Shown: positions 1 to 7,412, counted from the first letter of the stretch. The stretch: 35,862 nucleotides of DNA from Streptomyces spiralis (GCF_014654675.1 NZ_BNBC01000069.1:1-35862); one strand, 5' to 3'. Notes: a model not told the origin generated them from the sequence alone. A program made the numbers and translations.

Positions 1-90
1 CTCCCGCCACCCTGCGTACCGCCCTGGGTGTTCCCACTCCCGCCACCCTGCGTACCACCCTGGGTGTTGCCGCTGCCATCACCCTGCGTA
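1..90. repeat. 36-bp in-frame tandem repeat
   Basis: Two full 36-bp units (1-36 and 37-72) and the start of a third (from 73) are visible. The two full units differ at only two positions. The unit is a multiple of three and encodes a 12-residue Gly/Gln/Thr/Ser/Asn repeat, so copy-number changes would keep the reading frame. More units may lie beyond the left edge. Confidence 0.85.
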
Positions 91-245
91 CTGACCCGAA
101 GCGGGCTCTGCGTCTGCGACGTACCCTTGCCGGCGTGCACCTGAGCAGGTGCCGCTGAGGCGGAAGTCCCGATGGTGAAGACTCCTCCCACCAGGGCTGC
201 CGAGGCTATTGCTGCGGCTATCTGCCGCTTCCGGCTGTTCCGCAT
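1..245 (-). CDS. Secreted Gly/Gln-rich tandem-repeat protein (3' end cut off by window)
   Basis: This is the N-terminal part of an exported protein; its C-terminus lies beyond the left edge. I chose the ATG at 245 because an AGAGGAG Shine-Dalgarno sequence precedes it. The first ~32 residues form a Sec signal peptide (basic NSRKRQ, then a hydrophobic Ala/Val/Gly core, then SASAAPA as a cleavage site). After a short Ser/Thr/Gln-rich stretch the protein enters 12-residue repeats of the type GGTQGGGSGNTQ, encoded by a 36-bp tandem repeat. Such low-complexity repeats suggest an extended surface or matrix segment, but no known family can be named from what is visible. The next gene lies on the opposite strand, so the two are divergent. 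Confidence 0.75.
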   Translation of the reverse strand, partial: MRNSRKRQIAAAIASAALVGGVFTIGTSASAAPAQVHAGKGTSQTQSPLRVSTQGDGSGNTQGGTQGGGSGNTQGGTQGGG

Positions 246-607
246 GGGCCGTGCTCCTCTTTCTTCCGTGCATCTGTGACTCAGAGGTGGCTCAATTCCC
301 ATGCTGTTCTCGCACTTCGGCCCAGTCAACTCAAGCCGCGCACGGCAAACGGTTATGACCCCCGACCCTGTCACCGGAATTGACCACACGGACGGGCGAT
401 CGTCGGGAATCACGGAATTCGGCACCGGTACGTCCGAGAAACCGGTGTCACGGACGTCGGCACCGCGGGCGGTGCCGGTGCGGGCGCCGACGACGGGGAG
501 TTGACCTTGGGCTGATGTTCGAGGGAACCGGGAGGATCCGCCGCCGGGGAGACGGGGCAGAACACAACCGACGACTCCTCCCCCCACGGCACCTTGAGGG
601 AGTTCCC
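246..607. other. Intergenic region between divergent genes
   Basis: This 362-bp gap separates the repeat protein (minus) from the GH25 gene (plus), so it must carry both promoters. I see no open frame with a good ribosome-binding site and no strong -10/-35 pair. TTGACC hexamers occur near 379 and 501, but neither has a convincing -10 partner. Confidence 0.5.
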
Positions 608-1162
608 ATGCTGCACGGCATCGACGTGAGCGCCTATCAGTCCGCCACGTACGACACGCACGGCCTCTCCTTCGTCTTCATCAAGGCGACGGAGGGCCGC
701 TCGTACGTCAACTCACGGCTGAACGCCCAGACCAAGCACGGCCGCGACGCCGGTCTGGTGGTCGGCTTCTACCACTTCCTGTGGCCCGGCAACATCACCG
801 CCCAGGCCGAGTACTTCGTCTCCCACGCCCCCGAGAAGGCCGGCGACATCCTCGCCGTCGACTGGGAGACCACGGGCGACGGCACCCACGCCTCCAACTC
901 GGAGAAGGACCACTTCATCCGCAAGGTGAAGGAACTTCGCCCGCACAACCGGGTCGTGCTGTACACCAACCGCAACTTCTGGCTGAACATCGACACGACC
1001 TCCTATGCGGGCGACGGCCTGTGGATCGCCGACTACGTCACCGCCGGCCACCCCCGCATCAAGGCCAAGTGGCGCTTCCACCAGTACACCGACGACCCGC
1101 ACGACAAGGACGTGGCGAACTTCTCCACCGCGGCCGCGCTGCGGGAGTGGGCCAAGCCGTGA
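608..1162 (+). CDS. GH25-family lysozyme-like muramidase
   Basis: This predicted 184-residue protein is a compact glycoside hydrolase family 25 domain, a group that cleaves the MurNAc-GlcNAc bond of peptidoglycan. It opens with the family strand GIDVSAYQ (Asp6) and has the catalytic D-x-E pair in AVDWETTGDG (Asp85, Glu87). Near the end is the typical HQYTDDPHDKDVANFS segment. The frame is open further upstream, but that extension is Arg-rich and non-conserved looking. The ATG at 608 has a GAGGGAG Shine-Dalgarno and starts directly at the domain. No signal peptide is visible, so its route to the wall is unclear; it could be released by lysis or be a phage-derived lysin. It converges with the next gene, 28 bp away. 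Confidence 0.85.
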   Translation: MLHGIDVSAYQSATYDTHGLSFVFIKATEGRSYVNSRLNAQTKHGRDAGLVVGFYHFLWPGNITAQAEYFVSHAPEKAGDILAVDWETTGDGTHASNSEKDHFIRKVKELRPHNRVVLYTNRNFWLNIDTTSYAGDGLWIADYVTAGHPRIKAKWRFHQYTDDPHDKDVANFSTAAALREWAKP

Positions 1163-1190
1163 CGGCCCGGCCCCGACCCGCCTGTCCGGA

Positions 1191-1853
1191 CTAGCCCCGG
1201 AAGTCGGCCGGGCGTTCCGGGGACGCCTCCGCCAGGGCCTTGGCCACGGTGTCGGCGCCGGCCCGCAGGCCGTAGACCGGGGTGCCCGGCTGCTGGCGCC
1301 AGGAGTCGTCGATGCCGCCGGCGTCCACGGTGTCGAAGCCGATCTCGTCGATCAGCGCGCGGACCTTCGCCTTGGCCGCCTCGTCGTCGCCCGCCACCGG
1401 GAGCGCCATGCGGTCGGGGTCACCGGCCGGGCGGGGACGCTCGAGGAGGTCCTGGGCGTACGTGCCGTTGAACGCCTTGACCACGGGGTGGCCGAGCTGC
1501 CGTTCGGTCCAGCGGCTCTCGGTGATGCCCTCGTCCTCGATCGCGGCGATCCTGCCGTCCCGCTCCCGCGGGTAGTAGTTGCCGGTGTCGATGACCGCCA
1601 CACCGTCGGCGGCCTCGTCGAACAGGCCGGACGGCAGGCCGGGGACGGCCTTCAGGGGGACGGTGACCACGACGACCTCGGCGCCGCGTGCCGCCTCCTC
1701 GACGCGCACGGGGGTCGCGCCCGTCTCCTCGGCCAGCGCGGTCAGGGTGTGCGGACCGCGGGAGTTGGCCACGGAGACGTCGTGTCCGGCGGCCGTGAAC
1801 CGCCGGGTGAGGTTGCCGCCGATGTTGCCCGCGCCGATGATGCCGATCTTCAT
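1191..1853 (-). CDS. NADPH-dependent F420 reductase-like dinucleotide-binding protein
   Basis: This 220-residue protein has an N-terminal Rossmann fold with the motif GIIGAGNIGGNL (residues 4-15). The ANSRGP stretch (29-34) follows beta-2 and is typical of binding the 2'-phosphate of NADPH. The closest family is COG2085, which includes F420H2:NADP oxidoreductases and related small reductases. TVPLKAVPGLP and VIDTGNYYP resemble segments seen in that family. Streptomyces carry several such paralogues with unproven substrates, so real F420 use is not established. The ATG at 1853 starts right at the Rossmann strand. The gene appears monocistronic and converges with the GH25 gene. Confidence 0.8.
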   Translation of the reverse strand: MKIGIIGAGNIGGNLTRRFTAAGHDVSVANSRGPHTLTALAEETGATPVRVEEAARGAEVVVVTVPLKAVPGLPSGLFDEAADGVAVIDTGNYYPRERDGRIAAIEDEGITESRWTERQLGHPVVKAFNGTYAQDLLERPRPAGDPDRMALPVAGDDEAAKAKVRALIDEIGFDTVDAGGIDDSWRQQPGTPVYGLRAGADTVAKALAEASPERPADFRG

Positions 1854-2019
1854 CTCTGCTCGCCTCGCTCTTCCGGAGTCCCGGAGCTCGGTTCTGGTGT
1901 CCTTGCACAGGCCTTGCAGGCCACGTGCAACCTCCGGGCGGCGCGGGCTATTCCGGGCGTATGGCGAACGGCGTACGGATGCCCGGGCGAGGAACGCACG
2001 GCGAGCGGCGTACGCCGAA

Positions 2020-2049
2020 GGGCGCCCACCGCCGAGCGATGGGCGCCCC
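2020..2049 (-). terminator. Hairpin terminator after the EF-hand gene
   Basis: A perfect 9-bp inverted repeat (GGGCGCCCA / TGGGCGCCC) with an 11-nt loop begins 20 nt beyond the stop codon of the EF-hand gene. It has no T-run, as is usual in Streptomyces. It would end the ADP-ribosyltransferase-MerR-EF-hand transcript. Confidence 0.6.
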
Positions 2050-2069
2050 TCAGGTCCGTGCCGGGCGCG

Positions 2070-2282
2070 TCACTTGCTCAGGTAGGCCCAGAACTCGTCG
2101 AACGACAGAACCTTGTCGCCGTTCAGGTCACGGGTCCTGATGATCGCCTCCGCCACCGTCTCGGTGACGTTCCAGTCGCCCTCCTGGGCCAGGGCGGACT
2201 TGAACTCGGCGGCGGTGATGAAACCGTCACCGTCCGCATCGATCCGCTGGAACTGCTTGCGTGCTTCCTCGATGTCGGCCAC
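2070..2282 (-). CDS. Two-EF-hand calcium-binding protein
   Basis: This small 70-residue acidic protein has two canonical EF-hand loops. The first is DADGDGFITAAE (15-26) and the second DLNGDKVLSFDE (52-63). Both have Asp at position 1 and Glu at position 12, so both should bind Ca2+. No signal peptide is visible, so it is probably a cytoplasmic Ca2+ buffer or sensor like the small calmodulin-like proteins known in Streptomyces. The GTG start at 2282 follows a purine-rich AGAGGGGCGG site. The longer in-frame extension would run into the MerR gene and is rejected. It lies 49 bp downstream of merR on the same strand, and a strong hairpin follows it, so it may be the last gene of an operon. Confidence 0.88.
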   Translation of the reverse strand: MADIEEARKQFQRIDADGDGFITAAEFKSALAQEGDWNVTETVAEAIIRTRDLNGDKVLSFDEFWAYLSK

Positions 2283-2331
2283 CGATCCGCCCCTCTTGTC
2301 GTACCTGACTGTCGTGCTGTCGCAGGTCAGA

Positions 2332-3243
2332 TTAGCTGCCCGTGCGGGCCTGGAGCGCAGCGGCCACCCAGGAGAACTCGTCGGCGTAGGAGTGCACGGG
2401 CGTGCCCTTGAGGATCCCCAGCAGTTCCCGGTAACGGGCGAGCCTGACGTTGTGGGTCGCGCTGATGCGTTCCAGGACCGCCGTCGGGTCGGCGTCCCCG
2501 AACAGGTCACGCAGGACCTGGTCGGCCTCCGGCGCCTCGGGGGCGATCCCCCGCTCGCGCGCCTTCCCGACCAGCTCGACCAGCCTCTTGGCGAACCACC
2601 GGGACGCCCCGGCGGGCGTGTCGGCCCCGCGGTCGGAGTGATTGAGCTCGGCCGCCCTGCGCATCTGCGCCCGGAACTCCGCGTCCTGCACCAGCTCGGC
2701 CAGCTCCACCCAGGCGTCGACCTGTTCGGGCGTGGGGTCGTCCGGCAGGTTCACCGCGGTGTTCTGCATCCTTTCGCGGATGTCCGGGTCCACGCTGTCG
2801 AGCCCGTGGAACATCTCCTCCACGAACTCTTCCATGATCCGTCTGCGCTCGGCCGCCGACAGCCGTGCCAGTTTGTTCATCAGGGTCGTCTCCTCCGCAC
2901 TCGATCCGCGTCGCGCCACACTCGACAGCACCGCGCGGGTCACCTTCAGCGACCGGATCTGCGCGTCCAGCGCCACCACGTGCGCGGCGGCGACCTCCGC
3001 GACCGTCCGCTCCCCGGCCAGCACCCGGCGCACGTCGTCCAGGCCGAGGCCCAGCTCGCGCAGGGTGCGGACCAGCTCGAGCCGGGCCACGGAGGCGGCG
3101 TCGTAGAGCCGGTAGCCGCCCGCGGAACGGGCCACCGGGGGCAGGGCGCCCTCGTCCGACCAGTAGCGGATGGTGCGCACGGTCAGTCCGGTGGCCCGGG
3201 CCAGCTCGCCGATGGTGAGAAGTCCGGTGCTGTCTTCGCTCAC
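2332..3243 (-). CDS. MerR-family transcriptional regulator
   Basis: The 303-residue protein begins with a MerR winged-helix domain at about residues 9-80: LLTIGELARATGLTVRTIRYW, then the wing GGYRLYD and a helix ending LGLGLDDVRRVLAGE. A coiled dimerisation helix follows (about 85-115). The C-terminal ~185 residues are helical and charged and do not look like the Cys-rich metal-binding loop of metal-sensing MerR proteins, so the ligand is unknown. The ATG at 3243 starts just before the domain. The gene is on the same strand as the ADP-ribosyltransferase gene, 54 bp downstream of it, and 49 bp upstream of the EF-hand gene. It may autoregulate this cluster; that is inference from position. Confidence 0.88.
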   Translation of the reverse strand: MSEDSTGLLTIGELARATGLTVRTIRYWSDEGALPPVARSAGGYRLYDAASVARLELVRTLRELGLGLDDVRRVLAGERTVAEVAAAHVVALDAQIRSLKVTRAVLSSVARRGSSAEETTLMNKLARLSAAERRRIMEEFVEEMFHGLDSVDPDIRERMQNTAVNLPDDPTPEQVDAWVELAELVQDAEFRAQMRRAAELNHSDRGADTPAGASRWFAKRLVELVGKARERGIAPEAPEADQVLRDLFGDADPTAVLERISATHNVRLARYRELLGILKGTPVHSYADEFSWVAAALQARTGS

Positions 3244-3297
3244 GTCTGCGAGTCTGGGCCTTCCAGTGGGTGGAGACTCAAGCGGAGGGGCTGCCGC

Positions 3298-3921
3298 TCA
3301 GTGCCACGGCTGGTAGTACGGGTTGCCCTGGCACTCGCTCATGATCTCGGCCTTCGTCGTCTTGTCGACCGGGCAGGCGCCGACGATGTACTGCCGGGCG
3401 ATCCCGCCGGGGAAGGCGACCTCGACCTGGTCGGCCCATTGGTGGGTGTCACCGATGGTCTTGTTGACGTCGATGCCGCCCGGGGCGTCGATGTAGTAGT
3501 TGTACTTCGACTTCCAGGTCTTGTAGAGGTCGTGGTCGTACGTCGTCGAGACGTACGGCGAGGGCTGGTTGACCAGGACGTACTGCTCGATGTCGTACTG
3601 GCCGTTCAGCACGTCCCGGGGGTAGAAGCCCTCATCGAAGATCGTCGCCGGGGCCCGGTTGTCGTTGCGCCACAGGGTGCCGCAGGTGGTGCGCCAGGCC
3701 GGAGTGGGCGTGATGCGGTCGACGTCGACGCGCCGGTCGGCCGCGGCCTTGATCCTGTCCTCGAACTGGGGGCAGGAGGGCGCGGCGGCCCGGGCGGGCG
3801 CCACGGCGGCGGGGCCGCCGGCGGCGGTGGTCGTGGGGGCGGTGGCGGCCGTGGTCGCGAGGACGGCCGAGACGGCGAGGACGGCGGCAGCGGCCCGCCG
3901 CCGCAGACGAGTGATGATCAT
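3298..3921 (-). CDS. Secreted ScARP/Scabin-like DNA-guanine mono-ADP-ribosyltransferase
   Basis: This 207-residue exported protein belongs to the pierisin-like ADP-ribosyltransferases. S. coelicolor ScARP and S. scabiei Scabin transfer ADP-ribose from NAD+ to the exocyclic amine of guanine in nucleosides and DNA. The three signature parts are visible: the NAD-binding Arg in TLWRNDNR (Arg85), the STS-type motif in YVSTTYD (Ser125-Thr126-Thr127), and the Q-x-E catalytic pair in ADQVEVAFPGGI (Gln165, Glu167). An Arg-rich start and Ala-rich hydrophobic segment form a signal peptide, and four Cys in the mature part could make two disulfides. I prefer the ATG at 3921; a GTG at 3930 is an alternative. 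MerR and EF-hand genes follow on the same strand. No obvious antitoxin is seen. Confidence 0.88.
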   Translation of the reverse strand: MIITRLRRRAAAAVLAVSAVLATTAATAPTTTAAGGPAAVAPARAAAPSCPQFEDRIKAAADRRVDVDRITPTPAWRTTCGTLWRNDNRAPATIFDEGFYPRDVLNGQYDIEQYVLVNQPSPYVSTTYDHDLYKTWKSKYNYYIDAPGGIDVNKTIGDTHQWADQVEVAFPGGIARQYIVGACPVDKTTKAEIMSECQGNPYYQPWH

Positions 3922-3998
3922 GCGCAGCACGATCCCGGGTCCGCGGCGGCGCGAGGTGGATCATCACCTGATCGGAGGCGTGTCCAGCACCCGGGTTG

Positions 3999-5201
3999 TC
4001 AGCGGAAGATTCCGGTGTGGCCGAGCGAGTAGCGGCCCGGCTGCGGGTAGACGGCGAGGCCGTGCGGGCCGCTGCCGACCTTGATGCGGGCGAGCTGCCG
4101 GCCGGTGCGGGTGTCGATGGCGTACACCTCGGAGTTGTAGCGGCCCGAGAGCCACAGGACCTTGCCGTCGGCCGACACGCCGCCCATGTCGGGGCTGCCG
4201 CCCTGCGGCAGGCGCCACTTCTTGGTGAGCTTGCCCTTGGTGAAGTCGAAGACGGAGATGCTGCCCTCGCCCCGGTTCGAGATGTACATCTCGCGCGAGT
4301 CGCGGCTGATGTAGAGGCCGTGGGTGCCCTTGCCGGTGGGGAGGAACACCGGCTTGCCGAACGTCTTTCCGTCCAGGATCCACAGGCCGTCGGCGACCAT
4401 GTCGGCGACGTAGAACTTCTTGCCGTCGGGCGAGACCTTCACGTCCTGGGGCATGGCGCCGCGGTGGTCCAGCTTCTGCGCGCCGACGATCTTCATCTGC
4501 GCGGTGTCGACCTTGAGCAGTTCGCCGCTGAACTCGCAGGAGACGATGAAGTAGCGGCCGTCCAGGGAGAAATCGGCGTGGTTGACGCCGGCGCAGGGGA
4601 CCGGGACGGTCTTCACCCGGTCCATGGTATGCGCGTCCCGGAAGACGAGCTGGCGGTCCTTGGAGGCCATGACGACGGCGTACTTGCCGTCGGGCGTGAA
4701 GTAGAGGTTGTACGGGTCGTGCACGTCGACCGGCTTGCCAGCCTTGCCGGTCCTCGGGTCGATGGGGGTGAGGGAGTTGCCGAGGTCGTTGTTGACCCAG
4801 AGCGTCTTCAGGTCCCAGGACGGCACGACGTGCTGGGGCTGGCGGCCCACCGGGATGGTCTCGATGACCTTGTACGTCGCGGGGTCGATGACCGTGACGG
4901 TGTTGGAGTTGGTGTTGGGGACGTAGACCCGGGAGGGGAAGTCCTTGACCACCGGGGAGAGCTTGTTGGGGCGGTCGGCGGCGTAGACGTCCTTCGGGTC
5001 CAGGACGGGCGGCATGCCGGGCAGGCCGTCGGCGGCCTGCCGCTGCTTCGGCTGGGGCTGCACGGGCGCCTTGCTGCCGAGGGCTTCGTCGGCGTGGTGC
5101 CCCGAGTCGCCGGCGCTGCAGGCGGACAGCGCGGCCAGCGCGGCACAGGCGGCCCCTGCGAGCAGGGCCCGGGCGGTACGGCTCAGTGAAGGACGGTGCA
5201 T
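3999..5201 (-). CDS. YVTN/YncE-like beta-propeller lipoprotein
   Basis: This 400-residue exported protein has a signal peptide ending in the lipobox LSAC (Cys28), so it should be anchored in the membrane facing outward. From about residue 90 it is built of beta-propeller repeats of the YVTN type: VYVPNTNSNTVTVIDPATYKV, then blocks such as FTPDGKYAVVMAS, VSPDGKKFYVADM and VSADGKVLWLSGR. Proteins of this class bind partners or ligands and usually carry no catalytic motif of their own. The ATG overlaps the stop codon of the upstream deacetylase-like gene by one base (TGATG), which indicates translational coupling and probably a joint function in the envelope. The real substrate or partner is not known. 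Confidence 0.82.
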   Translation of the reverse strand: MHRPSLSRTARALLAGAACAALAALSACSAGDSGHHADEALGSKAPVQPQPKQRQAADGLPGMPPVLDPKDVYAADRPNKLSPVVKDFPSRVYVPNTNSNTVTVIDPATYKVIETIPVGRQPQHVVPSWDLKTLWVNNDLGNSLTPIDPRTGKAGKPVDVHDPYNLYFTPDGKYAVVMASKDRQLVFRDAHTMDRVKTVPVPCAGVNHADFSLDGRYFIVSCEFSGELLKVDTAQMKIVGAQKLDHRGAMPQDVKVSPDGKKFYVADMVADGLWILDGKTFGKPVFLPTGKGTHGLYISRDSREMYISNRGEGSISVFDFTKGKLTKKWRLPQGGSPDMGGVSADGKVLWLSGRYNSEVYAIDTRTGRQLARIKVGSGPHGLAVYPQPGRYSLGHTGIFR

Positions 5202-5992
5202 CAGCTCAGCAGCTCCGTGGTGGTGACCGCGTGCATGCCGCGGCGGTCGAGTTCGTCGAGTACGTCGGGGAGGGCGGCGACCGTGTCGGCGTACCCGAAG
5301 TGCAGGCTCACCACGGATCCGTCGCGGACCTCGGCCATGACGTTGCGGGTGACGGCCGCGGCGCCGGGCCGGGTGTAGTCGAGGGAGTCGACGTCGTAGG
5401 AGAGCACGTGCGGGTATCCGGCGGCGCGGGCCAGTCGCTGGACCAGCGGGGAGGCGGTGGGGGCGCGCGAGGGCCGGAACCAGGTGCCGATGGAGCCGGT
5501 GAGCCGTCTGAGGCGGTCGGCACAGCCGGTGATCTCCGCGCGGGCGTCGGTCTCGGACAGGGCGTTGACGGCCAGGTGGCGCTGGGTGTGGTTGCCGAGG
5601 TCGTGGCCGCCGTCCAGGATCCGGCGGGCCATCTCGGGATGCTCGTCGAGCCAGGTGCCGACGGCGAGCACGGTGAGGCGGGCCCCGTGCTTCTCGGCCG
5701 CGGTGAGCAGGGCGCGGGCCAGCGCGGGGTCTCCCTGGCCGTGGAAGGTAAGAGCGACGCGGGGCTTGTCGCGCGGGCCGTGAACGATCTGAGCGGGCTG
5801 CCGGGAGAAGGCGCGCGGGGCGGGGGCGGCGGCGCGCGAGGCGGGGGACGCCGCGTCCGGGGCGGCGTCGGACGCGGCGGAGTGCGGGGCGGCACCGGTG
5901 GAGGAGCACCCGGTGATGAGTGCGCCCCCGGCGACGAGTCCGGCACCGGCCCGGAGCACGCCACGGCGATCGGTGGTGGTCACCCACACCAT
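5201..5992 (-). CDS. Variant NodB/CE4 polysaccharide deacetylase-family lipoprotein
   Basis: The 263-residue protein begins with a Tat-like twin-arginine sequence (TDRRGVLRAG) and lipobox ITGC (Cys29), so it is probably a folded lipoprotein exported by Tat. The NodB homology domain runs from about residue 75 to the end. The metal-binding H-T-Q-R-H motif is present (His135, His139), as are FRPSRAP and DVDSLDY segments. The first motif, normally T-F-D-D-G-P, is instead TFHGQGDP (82-89), so the usual catalytic Asp pair is absent. Activity is therefore uncertain: it may have changed chemistry or only bind glycans. It is the first gene of a two-gene unit with the beta-propeller. The ATG at 5992 lacks a clear Shine-Dalgarno; a GTG three codons on is possible. 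Confidence 0.8.
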   Translation of the reverse strand: MVWVTTTDRRGVLRAGAGLVAGGALITGCSSTGAAPHSAASDAAPDAASPASRAAAPAPRAFSRQPAQIVHGPRDKPRVALTFHGQGDPALARALLTAAEKHGARLTVLAVGTWLDEHPEMARRILDGGHDLGNHTQRHLAVNALSETDARAEITGCADRLRRLTGSIGTWFRPSRAPTASPLVQRLARAAGYPHVLSYDVDSLDYTRPGAAAVTRNVMAEVRDGSVVSLHFGYADTVAALPDVLDELDRRGMHAVTTTELLS

Positions 5993-6119
5993 TTAAGAGG
6001 CGCAGGGTAAGAAAACGGGCGATTCACACGCGCGGCCGGGGTGGTGAGGGCCTGTCAGCCACGGCTCTCGCCGGGTACCTGGAGGCCGGCGGGTTCGACC
6101 AGACGGCCTCCGAGCGGGT

Positions 6120-6173
6120 CCGGCCAGCGAACCTCGCCAGGCCGGGCCAGGCGATCCTCGCCGGGGTCCGGCC
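6120..6173 (+). repeat. 54-bp exact direct repeat, copy 1
   Basis: This sequence starts CCGGCCAGCGAACCTCGCC and is repeated base for base at 6417-6470, 297 bp away in the same orientation. Flanking bases differ at both ends, so 54 bp is the exact limit of identity. Confidence 0.9.
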
Positions 6174-6416
6174 GACCGCCCCTCGCCGGGATCCGGCCAG
6201 CGAACCGCCAGGTCCGGCCAGGCGACCAACGGCGGGTCGGGCCGGGCCCAGCGGATTCAGCATGCGGCCCGCGCCGGGTCCGGCTAGGCGGTCCCCGCGG
6301 GGGTCCGGCCAGGCGACCCACGGTGGGTCAGGTCAGACCCGGCGGGTCCAGGCAGGCCCAGCGCATTCGGCCAGCGGCTCGTGCCGGGTTCGGACACGAG
6401 ACCCCCCTGCCGGGGA

Positions 6417-6470
6417 CCGGCCAGCGAACCTCGCCAGGCCGGGCCAGGCGATCCTCGCCGGGGTCCGGCC
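6417..6470 (+). repeat. 54-bp exact direct repeat, copy 2
   Basis: Second copy of the exact 54-bp repeat found at 6120-6173. It is directly followed by one of the GGCGACCCACGG blocks of the island. Confidence 0.9.
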
Positions 6471-6633
6471 AGGCGACCCACGGAGGGCCGGGTCACGCCC
6501 AGCGGGTCCAGCCACGCCCAGCGGATTCGGCCGACTGCCCGTGCCGGCGCCGACGGGTTCGGCCAAGCCCAGCGGGTTGGGCCGGGCCCGACCGGTTGGG
6601 CCAGGTCCGGCGGTTTTGGCCGGGTTCCCGGGG

Positions 6634-7137
6634 TCAGCGGTCCGCGACGCGCATCTCGAACCAGGTGGTCTTGCCGCGGGGCAGCAGGTCCACTCCCCAG
6701 CGGTCGGCCAGTTTGTCCACCAGGAACAGGCCCCGGCCGCTGATGTCCAGTTCCTGAACGGGCATCAGGCAGGGCAGCCCGCGCGAGGGGTCGCGGATCT
6801 CGATGCGGATCCAGCCCCGGCGGCGGCGCATGCGCAGGCCGAACGCCCGGGCGCCGGTGTGCCGTACGGCGTTGCCCACGAGTTCGGAGACGAGGAGGAC
6901 CGCGTCCTCCGTCAGCTTGGGGGTCAGGCCCCACTGGCGCAGGACGACGACCTGGACGAGCCGGCGAGCGGTGGCCGCGGACTCGGGACGGGACGGCAAC
7001 GGAACCTCGGCTTCCGTAGGATTGCCGTACAGTTCCAGCGCGTTGAGCGCCCGGTCGTCCTCGACCGCGGGCGACCAGCGTGCCGCGGCCGAACGTCCCT
7101 GTCCCCGCGGCTGTTCGATGCCCTCCAGCCCCGCCAT
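6634..7137 (-). CDS. RsbW/SpoIIAB-like ATP-binding regulatory protein
   Basis: This protein of about 167 residues has a GHKL-type HATPase_c_2 domain as in anti-sigma-factor kinases. The N-box is SELVGNAVRHTG (84-95, with Asn89), followed by the G1-type EIRDPS (Asp116) and the GRGLFLVDKLADRWGV segment (134-149); it ends GKTTWFEM. Streptomyces have dozens of such proteins acting in partner-switching with STAS antagonists and SigB-like factors, or as regulators of unknown targets. No sigma factor or STAS gene is adjacent. The start is uncertain: I chose the ATG at 7137, but the frame stays open to 7296 and an ATG near 7218 is possible. The first ~45 residues look disordered. Confidence 0.8.
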   Translation of the reverse strand: MAGLEGIEQPRGQGRSAAARWSPAVEDDRALNALELYGNPTEAEVPLPSRPESAATARRLVQVVVLRQWGLTPKLTEDAVLLVSELVGNAVRHTGARAFGLRMRRRRGWIRIEIRDPSRGLPCLMPVQELDISGRGLFLVDKLADRWGVDLLPRGKTTWFEMRVADR

Positions 7138-7320
7138 GCCCCCATCATGGCCGTCCGCGGCGGTCTCCGTGGCCGTTCCGGCGGAATACGCCCCCGGAGC
7201 GCCCCCGTTGTCCACCATGCGCCCGGCATATGCCCACGACACATCGGCCGCCGGAACAGCCCGGCCGACCTGCACGAACGGCCCGTGCGGCGGCAATCGC
7301 CCGGCCCCCTCGACGGATCG

Positions 7321-7341
7321 GCCTCAAGGCTGCCTTGAGGC
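7321..7341 (-). terminator. Short hairpin downstream of the enoyl-CoA hydratase gene
   Basis: A perfect 9-bp inverted repeat (GCCTCAAGG / CCTTGAGGC) with a 3-nt loop lies about 70 nt past the hydratase stop codon, before the ATPase gene. It is a likely terminator. The rest of the 275-bp gap (7138-7412) shows nothing else recognisable. Confidence 0.5.
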
Positions 7342-7412
7342 CCGCACAACCGCCCCATCGAGGGACCCGCGATCAGACGTCACGTCAACAGCAAGGGGTA
7401 AGCGGCCGTTCC

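Larger units (their letters stand above)
5993..6633. repeat. Gene-free GC-rich repeat island
   Basis: This 641-bp stretch between two minus-strand genes has no plausible gene but is full of related GC-rich words. Blocks starting GTCCGGCCAGGCGACC occur at 6212, 6303 and 6463, followed by variants of the type CACGGTGGGTC and CCCAGCGGATTCGGCC. An exact 54-bp duplication is also present (separate entry). All frames through it are Pro/Arg/Gly-rich without a Shine-Dalgarno. The left end (5993-6050) is normal sequence and should hold the promoter of the deacetylase-like gene; TACCCT on the minus strand just upstream of its ATG is a weak -10 candidate. Confidence 0.75.

Noticed and set aside
380..607. 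N-terminal extension of the GH25 gene to 380
   Set aside because: The extension is Arg-rich with no signal peptide, while 608 has a good Shine-Dalgarno and starts at the domain.
2113..4032. Long plus-strand frame across the MerR and ScARP region
   Set aside because: The minus-strand genes explain the region with strong motifs; the plus-strand protein ends in low-complexity Gly/Arg and has no Shine-Dalgarno.
6120..6470. Repeat island as a CRISPR array
   Set aside because: Repeats are uneven in length and spacing, the spacer-like parts are themselves related, and no cas genes are near.
5920..7338. Plus-strand frame through the repeat island
   Set aside because: It overlaps two minus-strand genes and its product is Pro/Arg/Gly repeats created by the DNA repeats; no start signal.
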